A DNA stretch of 64,000 nt from Rhypophila decipiens. Taxonomy: Eukaryota > Ascomycota > Sordariomycetes > Sordariales > Naviculisporaceae. Both the position numbers and the translations under genes were made by a program. Location of the stretch: positions 62,001 through 126,000 of the forward strand of contig MU858117.1 of the NCBI GenBank assembly GCA_033297075.1, read 5' to 3'. The notes under the pieces were generated by a model. That model did no database searches and was not told the origin of the DNA. It saw nothing but the letters and a program-made list of their open reading frames with translations. Of the stretch, positions 35,911 to 46,226 are shown piece after piece; position 1 is the first letter of the stretch, and every line of letters begins with the position of its first letter.

Positions 35911-38479
35911 GCAAAATCACTCCTACGAGACTATCGACGGCACTTGTCGGCATTCCGACCCTTTCAGCCCAGTCCAAATGTCCGAGCGATAGCGCCTATG
36001 GCCGAACACGCCGGGCCGCTACTCATCAAGATAGTGGCGCATCACTGTGGACGTTCCAAGACACCTCTTGGACCGACAAGCAGTATTCTTCTTAGATCAG
36101 ACTGACAACAGGCACAGCACTACGCCTGCGTCCGTGAAGCGAAAACTTGCTTTCATCGTCTTGGCACACCTGTTGACCCCTATGACTCGGCCAGAGACTC
36201 CTCCGGGCTAACGAGAACAGTCCTGTGCAGGTTGTTTTTTAACCGATGTCCATTGGGCAGCACTCCAGCGTGCAGTGCGCTCTCTTGCAGAATCTCCCCC
36301 ATGCCAGCCTCGTATCCTTCCGATCTCAATCCCGGCAGCGGCTTGGCAAGATGGTCACCGCCGTAGGGGCCAGGGCCAGAGGTCGAGAGCGACGAGGAAG
36401 TTGGTGTCCTCGGCTCTCATGATCTAGTGTACTGTACACTAGTGTTGAACGTCAATGGCGTTTATCTGATCCTCCATCACAACTCAGTCAAGACACCCTA
36501 CCCTACAACCCCATTCCGTGATGGGATTCGTCCATCAAGCTGAGGCTTCGATAACGAAAAACCAAAGCTGGCAAAATCGCATCACGGATTTGGTTAGAGC
36601 CATAAAGGTGCGATAGCGGGGGATGCAGATTGACGAGTCACAGGGCCATACGGACAAGGGGGGACGTTGGGATGGCTGACGGTGGCGGCCAGGAAGGATG
36701 TTGCCGGCCAGCGAACCGAACACCTTGATCACCGCCATCAGAACGCCATGCTGCAAGCAACCGATTCAAATTCGGGCCTACGACTTTCAATAACTCTCGG
36801 CTCACACAGATTCGTCGACATCTGTTGGCCAGAAAAGGGTTGGGGAAATATCGTATTTCACACACCTTGCATACATGCTTGCGATGCCGGCCAAAAAGGA
36901 AACCCGGTGGGTAGTCGCTTCCTTGTTCTGTGTATTGCCCAACTCTGTTATTTCTTCTTTTGAATTTTGCACCTTGTCCCGTTGCCCCTCCTAAGCTGAG
37001 ATCCGTTTCTTCTCTTTCTGGCTTGGCTCCAGGGCGCTCGGCAGCCTTGACTGCAACGCAAAAAAGAGATGGAGTCGCATCATGATCGACAGCGCTGCAC
37101 ATCTGTCAGATCTGTCGTGCATCCTAGATTACGATCCCTACAAAGCGCACTAGACTCATTCTTGATTTGGTTTGTTTTCTTCAACCAAGAAACGAAAGCA
37201 TCAACTTTTTAATTCTAAAGACCGGCGGACAGAGCCCACCCCCGCCTTCTTTCACATTCCTTTCGACCTGTCCAGCTGATATACTGGCTCCCTCCCAGGT
37301 ACTAGCGTATCAGAAGGAGTTATTCCGACTGAGGATTCACTTAGTGGTGCTTCCCCGCCAAAAGAAATGGTGATAGGTATCGCATATTAGCGCCCCATAG
37401 GGCATTTGTTTTCCTTGCCCCTTTCTTTGCTTTTTTCTTGTCGTCTTGTGAATGGTCACTCGGACCGCAAAGATACGGATACCGTATTGATAATGTAGCT
37501 CGGCTCTCGTCTGGCAAGCAGGAATGAGACATGGCTGAGGACGTTTTTGAGACGAGCCGGCCCGAGTCGAGAGACATCTCAATCGACAAAAAAAGAAAAG
37601 ATAACGCTATGCGTACTTTCTGTTATCCTCGGTGCAGGTTTTGGGCAAGGTACAGATACGGACGCCTACCTGAGGTAAGGACTTCTCTTTTGTTTACTTG
37701 CTTGCATCATCTGCCGTAAAATTACCGAGCTCCCCTGCTCGAAAATCATCCGACCCTCAACAAAAGTTCAACACTCACTCATCAAGGTCCCCAGGACATG
37801 AAACATATCTATTCTCGTTTTGGTAATATACCTATGAAGGGATCTCTGTAATTGCGTTGGCTAATGTTACTCTCGCCTTGTGCACTATCCGCACTTACCC
37901 ATCCGTACCGGCGTACATACACACCAAGTCAAACCTGTGAGAGTGCCAGGGGTTGCTTTTGGGGCTGCACTGCGAACGCCCGGCTGTGTTTCCAACCACC
38001 CTTACCTTACCCATATCTTCTTTGCCGACCTTGACTCCGCGCATGGGTAATTATCTTGCCTCACCGTCAGTGTTGTACGCACGTTGAAAATAAGCAAAGA
38101 TCGCCGCTGCTCGAGGTAGATTTGGTATCCTCGTTAATCGTGATAAATCTACGGCGTCTTGGCATGGTGTTGCAAATTACCGAGCAGCAGCAGCTTGCCC
38201 GGTCTATGTGAACGGCAAGGTGAAGTGAGGCGCGGCTGACCAGCTTCCCGATCTCTCGGATGTAAACCTCGTGGGGGGGTCTCGGTCATGGTGTTTTTGT
38301 TTACCGGTAGTTGTCTGGTGCGCACTCTAAGAGAAAGAGCCCCGTGCGAGTTTGTTGCTGTATGTAAGGAGGATGACAACACATCTCTACTGGTACAAGA
38401 TGGGGAATAGAGAAGAAAAACCAGACAACAGCCGTCAGGTGACACTTGTGCATTCAATAATGGCTTGCTTCTTGCCTGC

Positions 38480-38712
38480 CTACCGGCCTACCTGTCGTGC
38501 AGTAGCTTCCTGCTTGTCTCTCCTTCGCTTTTGTTGCTGCCGCTGACTACTGCACCGTTCCAACGCCGCCGCCCTATCTATGTCTGTGTGTAGGTAGGTG
38601 CGATAGAGATGGGCCGTGAATGGCTTCGTCTGGCACCGAGGTAGGTGCAGACGCCCTACCTGCCTAGGTCTAGGACGAACCTGACCTGTCAGCTAGGTAG
38701 GCAGGCAGTCAG
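38480..38712. repeat. Cluster of TAGGTAGG / CCTACC words
   Basis: Repeated GTAGGTAGGT, GAGGTAGGTG, CCTACCTGCCTAGG and CTAGGTAGGCAGGC words occur within about 230 bp in both orientations. The arrangement is irregular, not a strict tandem array. Single copies of the same word occur elsewhere (for example 22266-22275, 40290-40300). Confidence 0.55.
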
Positions 38713-39885
38713 CCACAACAAGCCCAGTGATGAGAAGGCGCGACAGACGACGATTGCCGAAATCTCGTCGGCAGTCAGGAGCGAGACAGACACAGAAGGA
38801 GCTACTGTACTGTAACCGTGTAACGCACCGTCTTTCCGTCTCCAACAACTAATAATTCCAAATCTCCTCCCTCCTCAACACCAGCCAGACCGATCAGGTT
38901 GTCGACGGACCGGTCTAGATGTAAGAAAGTCGTCCGTTAGTGAGACATTTTGCCTAGATGTCGATGTCACCGTCTCTCTGCACCCTTCACCGTCCGTCAC
39001 CAAGAAACTCTTTTCCCTTCATCCTCTCGTATCTAGTGTAGGTACCACGTACCATTCACCCTCCGAGCTCATCATGACCCGGCTCCCCGACCCTCTCCTG
39101 CAGCAAAATAGCACCCACTACCAGCCGAGAGAGCAAAGCTGGTGTCACGTCAGGGGATACCCATCCGACAAAGGGCGAGTGGGATGTGCCACTCAGAGGG
39201 CAGAGAGGAAGGACCCTGTGCTTGCCAATCGGGACGGTGGTGAGGCTGTATGTCTCTGAGAAGTAGACTCGGCGTCGACCAGAGAGGAAGGTAGTTAAAG
39301 TCAGGTTCCTTCTTTCGTCATCATCTTGCTCCCCCTTTTCCGTTCTTCATCGCCGACCAGAGCCAACCATCCGTCTGCTCTTCAATGGCCATCCCCCGAT
39401 CTTCTCTTTTCCGACCCCTACCTTTGGCTCTCATCACCTCACCTCTCCTATCACGCTGCTTCTGCTCGTTGTCCGGACATACAGCATCACATATGTACCC
39501 CATACCGCGCAAGAATACTAAGCAAGCAAGATGGGCGGGCGAAGAACAGCGGTGAGTGGCCCCTCGGATTGTTGCCCGTTCGTTCCCCACGGCAATGAGG
39601 AGGGTGGCTGGGTGAACCAACCCGCTCACCCACTAGCAGACGAGCACATCATGTCGGCAGGTCTGCCATGTAATATGCCATTCTCGTCACCTCTCTGCCC
39701 AAGAGCCTTGGCCGTTATGTGTGGCCTCTCCCGTTCCTTCCGTTGGCCGTCGTAGGGTGTGCTGGATCGTGATCTGTATGGCTCACTGGTAGAGGAGACG
39801 ACATGAATATAGAGGCATTAGCGTCCACTTCCCCGATCTGTCTTGCTCATGACATAATTCCCCCAAGGCTAGTCCATTTCCATCT

Positions 39886-39895
39886 TCCGTACGGA
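39886..39895. repeat. Perfect palindrome TCCGTACGGA, second copy
   Basis: This is identical to the palindrome at 33350-33359, about 6.5 kb away, and is likewise non-coding. Confidence 0.7.
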
Positions 39896-40600
39896 TCCCT
39901 TACCCACGCCCCTGTGCCCATTCACATCCCGTTTTGTGGTGTTTTGTTTTAGATTTTTCTTTTGCTATCCTAAGCCTTGATTTCTCTCAGGTACATCTAC
40001 TCGCCTGTGAGTGCTGTCCCTTGTCAGGCCGGAGTTCAGGTACCACAGACAGACCTTAGCTCTCCCACCCTCCTTCACCACTGCCGCCCCGGGTTCTTCG
40101 ACCTTGAGTGCTGGCGACATGTCCGAAAGATATCGGGACATGTAAACCGGTGCCGTGTCTATTAGAGTATATGACGCAATTGGGACATTGCTTATCTGAC
40201 GGCCTTTGACTGCTTGATAGTCAGCGTCGGCTTACCGACATTGATTGAGCAAGAGATATTCAGCCCATATCTATCGTCGTACGCTTTGCTAGGTAGGTAC
40301 CTTGTTTCCTGTTCTCTTACCTACTAGTTTACTGTAAACCACAGAGCAGCATCTATATATGATAACTGTTGTCTCAAAGTGAGATATCTGCCACATTAAA
40401 TCCTGCCTGACAGACAGGTTGGGAATTTCAAGACATATGACTGCCGTAAGTAGTAGCTATCAGAAATAAGTGGTCAGATTACTCTTCCAAATTGTCCCTT
40501 TTCAGCTCCCATTCTTGCTTGGTCAGTCAGGATCGTGACTTTCGTCCTCAGGCTATGTCAACTTGTTCGGCTCTACTATGTGTGTCTGCATTCACACATA

Positions 40601-40617
40601 GTACGGATATTCCGTAC
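40601..40617. repeat. Inverted repeat GTACGGA-TAT-TCCGTAC
   Basis: Perfect 7-bp arms are separated by 3 bp, about 100 bp upstream of the 5S rRNA gene. The same half-site word is frequent in this region. Confidence 0.75.
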
Positions 40618-40718
40618 AACAACAGGAGACACCACAAAGTAAAGTACCTACAGTTCGGTCGTATCAAGCAACCCAGGCCTACCACAAGACATAGTAAAAA
40701 ATACCGCTACAGACCATC

Positions 40719-40836
40719 ACATACGACCATAGGCACTTGAAAACTCGGGATCCCGTCCGCTCTCCTTGGATAAACAGGTGACCGCCGGATTAGTACTCAG
40801 GTCGGTGACGAGTGGGGAATCCCCGGTGTTGTATGT
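40719..40836 (+). rRNA. Dispersed 5S ribosomal RNA gene
   Basis: The 118-nt sequence begins ACATACGACCATAGGCACTT and contains the diagnostic ACTCGGGATCCCGTCCGCTC, GCCGGATTAGTACTCAGGTC and GGTGTTGTATGT blocks. The first nine bases pair with the last nine (ACATACGAC with the 3' GTTGTATGT) to close helix I. The internal promoter region lies in the middle third. A run of T immediately after the gene (from 40836) fits RNA polymerase III termination, and an A-rich stretch about 24-16 bp upstream could be the external element known for Neurospora 5S genes. Dispersed 5S genes, rather than copies tied to the rDNA unit, are typical of many filamentous ascomycetes. It may be a variant copy, since its loops differ from the Neurospora sequence I know. 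Confidence 0.93.
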
Positions 40837-40844
40837 TTTTTTTT
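40836..40844 (+). terminator. T-run terminator of 5S rRNA gene
   Basis: A run of nine T residues follows directly on the end of the 5S sequence, the standard RNA polymerase III stop signal. Confidence 0.8.
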
Positions 40845-42503
40845 CTCTCCTTATTCTTTTTGGCCCTGTGGGATCTTTTGAGCAAATCTACTTTAAAACT
40901 AGGCTACCTATTATAGTTTTAGAGGCGAGGTGAGGTAGACAGAATACCATTTGCTAGAATCTCGATTCCTTACATCAAGGTATATCAGGTAGTATGGCAT
41001 GCGATGAGCAAGCAGTAAGGTCGTTTTGTTTATAAAAGTGAGCTTCATGATGTAATCTTCGCTTAAAAAAGACTCGCCAGCTGAGAAGATGACAGAATAA
41101 CCCCAGCAGGTTTTGGTCGAGTAACCGGAACCGATTCTTTCCCGACATAGTAAGCTAGGTCGGTAGCTACCTTGGGTAGTAGCCCAAACAGCGAGGAAGA
41201 AGAAGAATCATCATGTTTGTAGACATTCTCTCCATGCTAATTTTTCTTGAGGGGTCTGTCTCTAATGGGAGCCCAATTCCGAACTTGTGTCAGTAACATC
41301 CATCCATGGCATGGGATGACAACGAGACAAAGATGGTAGATTTCAAGCAGATAATCACAAAAACAGAAGAACACACAAGATCGAACAGGAAAGAATCCTA
41401 TTGCTCAACTATCTATGTAAGGCGATGGACCAAGTCACTAATCCAGCTATCCATCCTTTCATCCTTTCATTTGACCATCAGATGGTGTCTACTCTCGCCA
41501 TGTCAACCACAGGTCCTGAACCCATCCATGTTTCGCACAAGGGCAGAGAAGAGGAGCATCAGCGTGACCATTACTTCCATCCACGTCCCAACCAATACCG
41601 CACGAGAAGCAGGTGAAATATGTCCATCAAACTCCTACCACCACCTACACCAGACAAATAAGCCATGGTTCGGCCCCTCCCTACCGCTATCAACAAAAAA
41701 AGAAAGCTCACTCAGATGGTATAACGCTCCACCAAAGAAGTAAAAGTAATAAAGTAACAAGAAGAAATAATAAAAAGGTCTTTTATGTAACCCACCACCA
41801 ACGAAGAGTAAGACCCCATCACTGGCCGATTCGCCAAAGATAAAACCACGTACTCCAGTCTAATAAAAACAGGACAGTAGACAACTGTACAGAGAAGAAA
41901 TGAAAAGACAAAAACTCGAATCAATGCCATCCGATGCAATGCCGGGCTTGCGAGACAAATAGTTGCTGTCAGCGGAGAGGATTGTTTAAAAGGAGGTTTA
42001 TTTGTCCTTGCAGACGGGAGAGCTGTCTGTCTGTAGTAATTGGCGAATAATAAGAGGGAGGTGGATGAAAACCCCGTAGACATTATCAGTGCCAAAAAGA
42101 AAAAATATTAGAGTCATTAATATCGTAAAAAGGGCGATTAAAGGAAAGAAAGAAGAGAAGAAAAAAAATGTGACAACTTCCTACACACTCCTGTGCTCCC
42201 GCCCAACATTGGATATTAAGTCCCGTCCGTTCCCATTCCCAGAGGTATCTTTGCCGTGGATCGCAAACCGTATATCCGCCTTTATTACAGTCGATGCGAG
42301 GAAAATATGAAAACTGGTCGAGCATTCCCAGTTGTCACATGGGAGAAAATCCCGAAACGCCGACCCATTAGGCCCCAAGTGGTATAAAACTCCCCAAATG
42401 TTTAATGAGCCCCATGCCACAAAAAAGATCCGAAAACGCCGGCCAAATCAGTTATGATGCTATGCAAATGGTATCATAGAAATCTGCCCTGTCCTGTCCC
42501 ATC
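40845..42503. other. Intergenic region downstream of 5S gene and of RAX2
   Basis: This 1.66-kb AT-rich stretch contains the 3' flank of RAX2. One ATG frame (41306-41743, 145 codons) is present but has no family features and is rich in low-complexity Ser/Thr/His. I do not call it a gene. Confidence 0.5.
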
Positions 42504-45500
42504 TCACACATGAGGCGCCCCAGGACGGCCCTTGCCCAAACTCTCAAGGAGCTCATGTGGCGGTATCCGTTGGATTCCGCTGCCGCGGTCGTACATGGAT
42601 GTCGGGGCGGGGATGTAGCCCTCACGCTTCTTCCGTAATTTGTCCAGGAACAAGCCCGCTACCACGATGAGAACCATCAGGAACAGCGAGATACCGAGGG
42701 CTATCAAGACAATAAATCCAAGCGGAAGCGACCCTCCAGGTGCCTTGAAAAAGTTGTCTTGTTCGGTAAAGAAGCGAGAGAGTATGCCTGCAGTATTTCC
42801 AACATTGGTGGTGAGAGCATAGGGTTGGAAGGCCTTTCCGTCGTAGGTCACGGCAGAGGCACTGCCGAATTTCGGGAGGACAACTGAACCAGTAAGCATA
42901 AGGACCTCATTGTCGGGAATGATGTCCGACGAATCGTGGGATGAAGTTGTCGAGAAGATTTGAAGCCCACGAATATCGGTACCTGCTTCAAGAGACTGTC
43001 CAGCAGTCTTCCAAGCGGATCCGTCGTACTTCATCAGATAAACGGAGCCAGTCGATGCAGTTCCGGTTACCCAGATTTGGCTTCCGTCACTGGCACCCGC
43101 AGTAAGAACGCGAACAGGTCCAGGAAGTTCGCGGCCACCGGGATACGTATCCCACGTCTGTTTGCCGGCATCGTACTGGGCGAGAAACGTGGAGACAGTA
43201 CCATTGACAGTGAGGTTTCCGCCAGCAAGGAGCAGGGTGTCGCTGGTCCACATAAGCGAGTTGACAGTTCCGGCAATGTTCTGGCCAGCCTGGTTCCATT
43301 GTGATGAGGCCGTGCTAAAGAAACAAACTCCTGGGCAGCCAAGGGAGCCAGCTGAAGTAAAGGAACCGCCGACATAAACATCGCCAGTACTTTTACGCAC
43401 AGCAATTGAAGATAGCTCCCCGCCACCGCCGGTAAGGGACGGCGGCTGAACGTTGAACGATTTGCTGCTCAGATCATAGCTGATCAGTGCATTCACGCGA
43501 GTTCCTTCCACGGTTCCAGTCACTTTGCCTCCAGCAAAGAGGATGTTCTTCACAACAGCCAAAGCAGCAAAGGTGGATTCTGATGAGATATTGGAGGGAA
43601 GACCGCTGACCTTGTCGCCATCAGCGCCATCGATAATGAGAAGGTTATGGATAGTCGAGCCATCCGTCGCTTCGCTGGTAAAGTGACCGCCTATAACTGT
43701 GAGGTTTCGGCCGTTGGTAGTGTCGAAGATGCCAGCTAAAACCCCAGATGAAGTGGAATTAAGCGTCTCATCCCGTTTCGTGACGCCCGAGGATCCAGTC
43801 GAAGTGGCGGAGGGTCGGATATTGACTGGGAAGCTTCCGAGAGTTCCGTCTCGAAGAGTGGCAATGCCTGAAGCACCGAGCGTTGACGAAGATAGCGCGC
43901 CGGCGTAAAGTGATTCCCCACTGACCTCAAGAAGAGACGCTGATAATACACCATTGAGGGACTCGACTGGAAATTTCAGGTTCTGAAGCCAATTGGCCTG
44001 CGAAGGTACCCAAATGGCGAAACCATCCACAGGAACAGCCGGGTTTCCACCAAAGGCTTGCAGCTCAGTGAACTCTCCATTGACACTGACAACAACCTCT
44101 GGGGTTGTGGAGGTGATGTTCATCGTCAAACCAACCACCTTGAAAACTTTGCCATTCACACCAGCGCCAAGGGCTCCCCAGGAATTCTTGGAAGTGTCGT
44201 AAACGGCAACGTTGTTCAATCCCTCGACACTGTTTTCCAATGTCTTGGAGAAGCTTCCGCCGACGAATAGGTTCGTTCCGTTCAGGAAAGTAGACTCCAC
44301 CTCTCCATTCAATCCACCGTTCAGGGACTGCGGGCTCGGATTATTGCCGTTCATAGCAGCAATATTTCGGACCGTCTTGGAGGTGAAATTACCTGCGATG
44401 TAGGTAACGTCACCAGAGGTGGCAAGTGAATTGACTGTGGACCCAGTGGAGAAGCTTGCGCCCAGACGATTGAAGGCCGAACTGTTTAGATCACTAGCGT
44501 TGAAGGTTTGTCCAGGGACGTACTCGTACAGCCCGTTCAGGTTACCTGTGCTGTTGATCAAGGTGAAGCCGACACGCTGTGCAACAAACGTCATGGTGGG
44601 CAGGGGCTGGCCGGGAAGTGGAGTCATTGTGACTTCAGGTCGGAAGCCATCCGAGGTCGCATCGATTCGCCCAAAGTAGATCTGATCATACTTGTCGAAG
44701 TCGTTCGTCTGGTAGAGAGTTCTCTCCTCAAAGTTACTCTGGCTTGGGTTAGCGGTCATTTTACCAGTAAGCCGAACCTGGCCACGGGTGGAGCATGTAT
44801 TGTCTTGTAGGCAGCCAGGAGTGTACAGGTTGACAGAGTAGTGACCAGACTCCCGGATATCTGGACGGAAGACAATAGACGCGGATTCTTCAGTGATTGG
44901 GCCCGAGAGCTCGGCAGTCAGGTACTCGGAAGTACTTGATTGGGAAGGAGACTTGGTCCATGGGCCAGTCTGGGTCGCCGCTGAGCCGAATGGAAGTCCA
45001 GCGCATGTTGGCTCGTTGAAATCATTGATGGCAAAGGTGAAGATGTCGTCTTGGAACAGCTCGATTCCATTGAGGCCACCTCCAGCTCCATAAAAATCGG
45101 AAATATCAATGCGGAACGAGTTCATCCCGACTATGTTGACAAAGTGGAAATCCTGGAACTTGACTGAAGGGTCGTTGCTCAAGGGGCATTGGCTGGTACA
45201 TGATGCATTCCGGTTCGTTGCGGGATCGATATAGGTGAGATTCATGATCCCGCCATCTGGCAAGGCCGTGAAACGCCATGTCTTGGTACTTCTGCCATCC
45301 TGGCGGGTGTTGTACAATCGCAACTTGGTAGGCTGAAAACCGAAGTTGAAATTGGCTCTCCAAGAGCCAGTCGCCCCATCTTGCAGTAACCAAGTCTTTC
45401 CTGCGCCACCTGCCCCGTCGGTGCAAACGATACTCTTCGGGTCGCTGAATCCTGTGCTCGTCGCTGAGTTCTGTCCTGAAATCTCTGCAGTTGACAAGTT

Positions 45501-46226
45501 GATCACCTGGCCATCGGGTGTGCTAGGGGTGCTGGCATTGCCTAAACCTGTGAAACTGCCACCAAAAATGATGTTGCCGTTAGACGCCTTCGTTATAGAC
45601 GTGACAGGTCCGTTAAACCCGGCAAATGGCAGGTTCGTCCAGCCATCTGAGCCCACCCATGCGAGCGCATTCGTCGAGTTCGCACCAACAAAACTTCCTC
45701 CCACATATACCGTATCTGTGTCTTGGTCGCACAGGACTGCGTTGACCTGCCCTGAGAGACCAGCTAGACTCGTTATCTCGGACGTCTCAGGGTTGAACCG
45801 TGCTACCGCCGGTGTTTCCTGGGCGCCATCTTTTCCCGGGGTTCGGACGCTGGTAAAGTTACCGCCTATTATGACCCCGTCCTTGGTGCCGTCCTTCCGA
45901 GTAAAGGTGCACATCGTCTGAATCGTGGCATCGGTTGTGGCGACTGGGGCAAAGACCCCGTTCGGCATCCGCGCCAGCAGCGACTCGGGGCCATTCTCGT
46001 TGTATGGAAGCTCAGTTTGCCCCTCAAACTGGTAGAGAGATATACCAGAAAAATCACCTGCTAGAGCAACGCGGCCTAACTGGGAGAGATCGATATTGGC
46101 AGCCGGTACTGGGGTGAAGGTTACCGCGGTCGCGGAGGATATTGTTGTAGATAAAAATGTGAGAAGAGAAATTGGAGAAAAAGGTTGCCTTCGCGCGGCA
46201 CAGCGCTGCTGGAAAGGTAATCGCAT
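42504..46226 (-). CDS. RAX2: Rax2-like cortical polarity marker, type I membrane protein
   Basis: This is a single-pass plasma-membrane protein that marks cell poles and works with Rax1 in site selection in yeasts and in hyphal-tip polarity in filamentous fungi. It is one exon of 1240 residues, close to the usual family length. An N-terminal hydrophobic signal lies at about residues 16-34. The large extracellular part is built from repeated propeller-like blades with the signature GG.FT or GGSF (IIGGNFTSV, VYVGGSFVG, IFGGSFTGL, FVGGSF, YVGGSFTSAG) and many N-glycosylation sequons. A transmembrane helix spans about residues 1168-1193 (GFIVLIALGISLFLMVLIVV), followed by a basic stop-transfer KLRKKR and a 45-residue cytoplasmic tail. 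The start ATG is at 46224-46226. It has 3.8 kb of upstream non-coding DNA. Confidence 0.93.
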   Translation of the reverse strand: MRLPFQQRCAARRQPFSPISLLTFLSTTISSATAVTFTPVPAANIDLSQLGRVALAGDFSGISLYQFEGQTELPYNENGPESLLARMPNGVFAPVATTDATIQTMCTFTRKDGTKDGVIIGGNFTSVRTPGKDGAQETPAVARFNPETSEITSLAGLSGQVNAVLCDQDTDTVYVGGSFVGANSTNALAWVGSDGWTNLPFAGFNGPVTSITKASNGNIIFGGSFTGLGNASTPSTPDGQVINLSTAEISGQNSATSTGFSDPKSIVCTDGAGGAGKTWLLQDGATGSWRANFNFGFQPTKLRLYNTRQDGRSTKTWRFTALPDGGIMNLTYIDPATNRNASCTSQCPLSNDPSVKFQDFHFVNIVGMNSFRIDISDFYGAGGGLNGIELFQDDIFTFAINDFNEPTCAGLPFGSAATQTGPWTKSPSQSSTSEYLTAELSGPITEESASIVFRPDIRESGHYSVNLYTPGCLQDNTCSTRGQVRLTGKMTANPSQSNFEERTLYQTNDFDKYDQIYFGRIDATSDGFRPEVTMTPLPGQPLPTMTFVAQRVGFTLINSTGNLNGLYEYVPGQTFNASDLNSSAFNRLGASFSTGSTVNSLATSGDVTYIAGNFTSKTVRNIAAMNGNNPSPQSLNGGLNGEVESTFLNGTNLFVGGSFSKTLENSVEGLNNVAVYDTSKNSWGALGAGVNGKVFKVVGLTMNITSTTPEVVVSVNGEFTELQAFGGNPAVPVDGFAIWVPSQANWLQNLKFPVESLNGVLSASLLEVSGESLYAGALSSSTLGASGIATLRDGTLGSFPVNIRPSATSTGSSGVTKRDETLNSTSSGVLAGIFDTTNGRNLTVIGGHFTSEATDGSTIHNLLIIDGADGDKVSGLPSNISSESTFAALAVVKNILFAGGKVTGTVEGTRVNALISYDLSSKSFNVQPPSLTGGGGELSSIAVRKSTGDVYVGGSFTSAGSLGCPGVCFFSTASSQWNQAGQNIAGTVNSLMWTSDTLLLAGGNLTVNGTVSTFLAQYDAGKQTWDTYPGGRELPGPVRVLTAGASDGSQIWVTGTASTGSVYLMKYDGSAWKTAGQSLEAGTDIRGLQIFSTTSSHDSSDIIPDNEVLMLTGSVVLPKFGSASAVTYDGKAFQPYALTTNVGNTAGILSRFFTEQDNFFKAPGGSLPLGFIVLIALGISLFLMVLIVVAGLFLDKLRKKREGYIPAPTSMYDRGSGIQRIPPHELLESLGKGRPGAPHV

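Larger units (their letters stand above)
29698..40718. other. 11-kb gene-poor region 5' of the flbC homologue
   Basis: The part next to 29697 must hold the leader and promoter of the minus-strand flbC-like gene. Beyond it I find no supported coding region. The longest ATG-initiated frame is 32452-33054 (200 codons, no recognisable domain). Visible structure includes a C17 tract (35894-35910), clustered TAGGTAGG/CCTACC words (38480-38710), and many TACGGA/TCCGTA words, some forming palindromes (33350-33359, 39886-39895, 40601-40617). Confidence 0.6.

Noticed and set aside
41306..41743. 145-codon ATG frame between the 5S gene and RAX2
   Set aside because: Low-complexity composition, no motif or splice partner, and located in AT-rich 3' flank.
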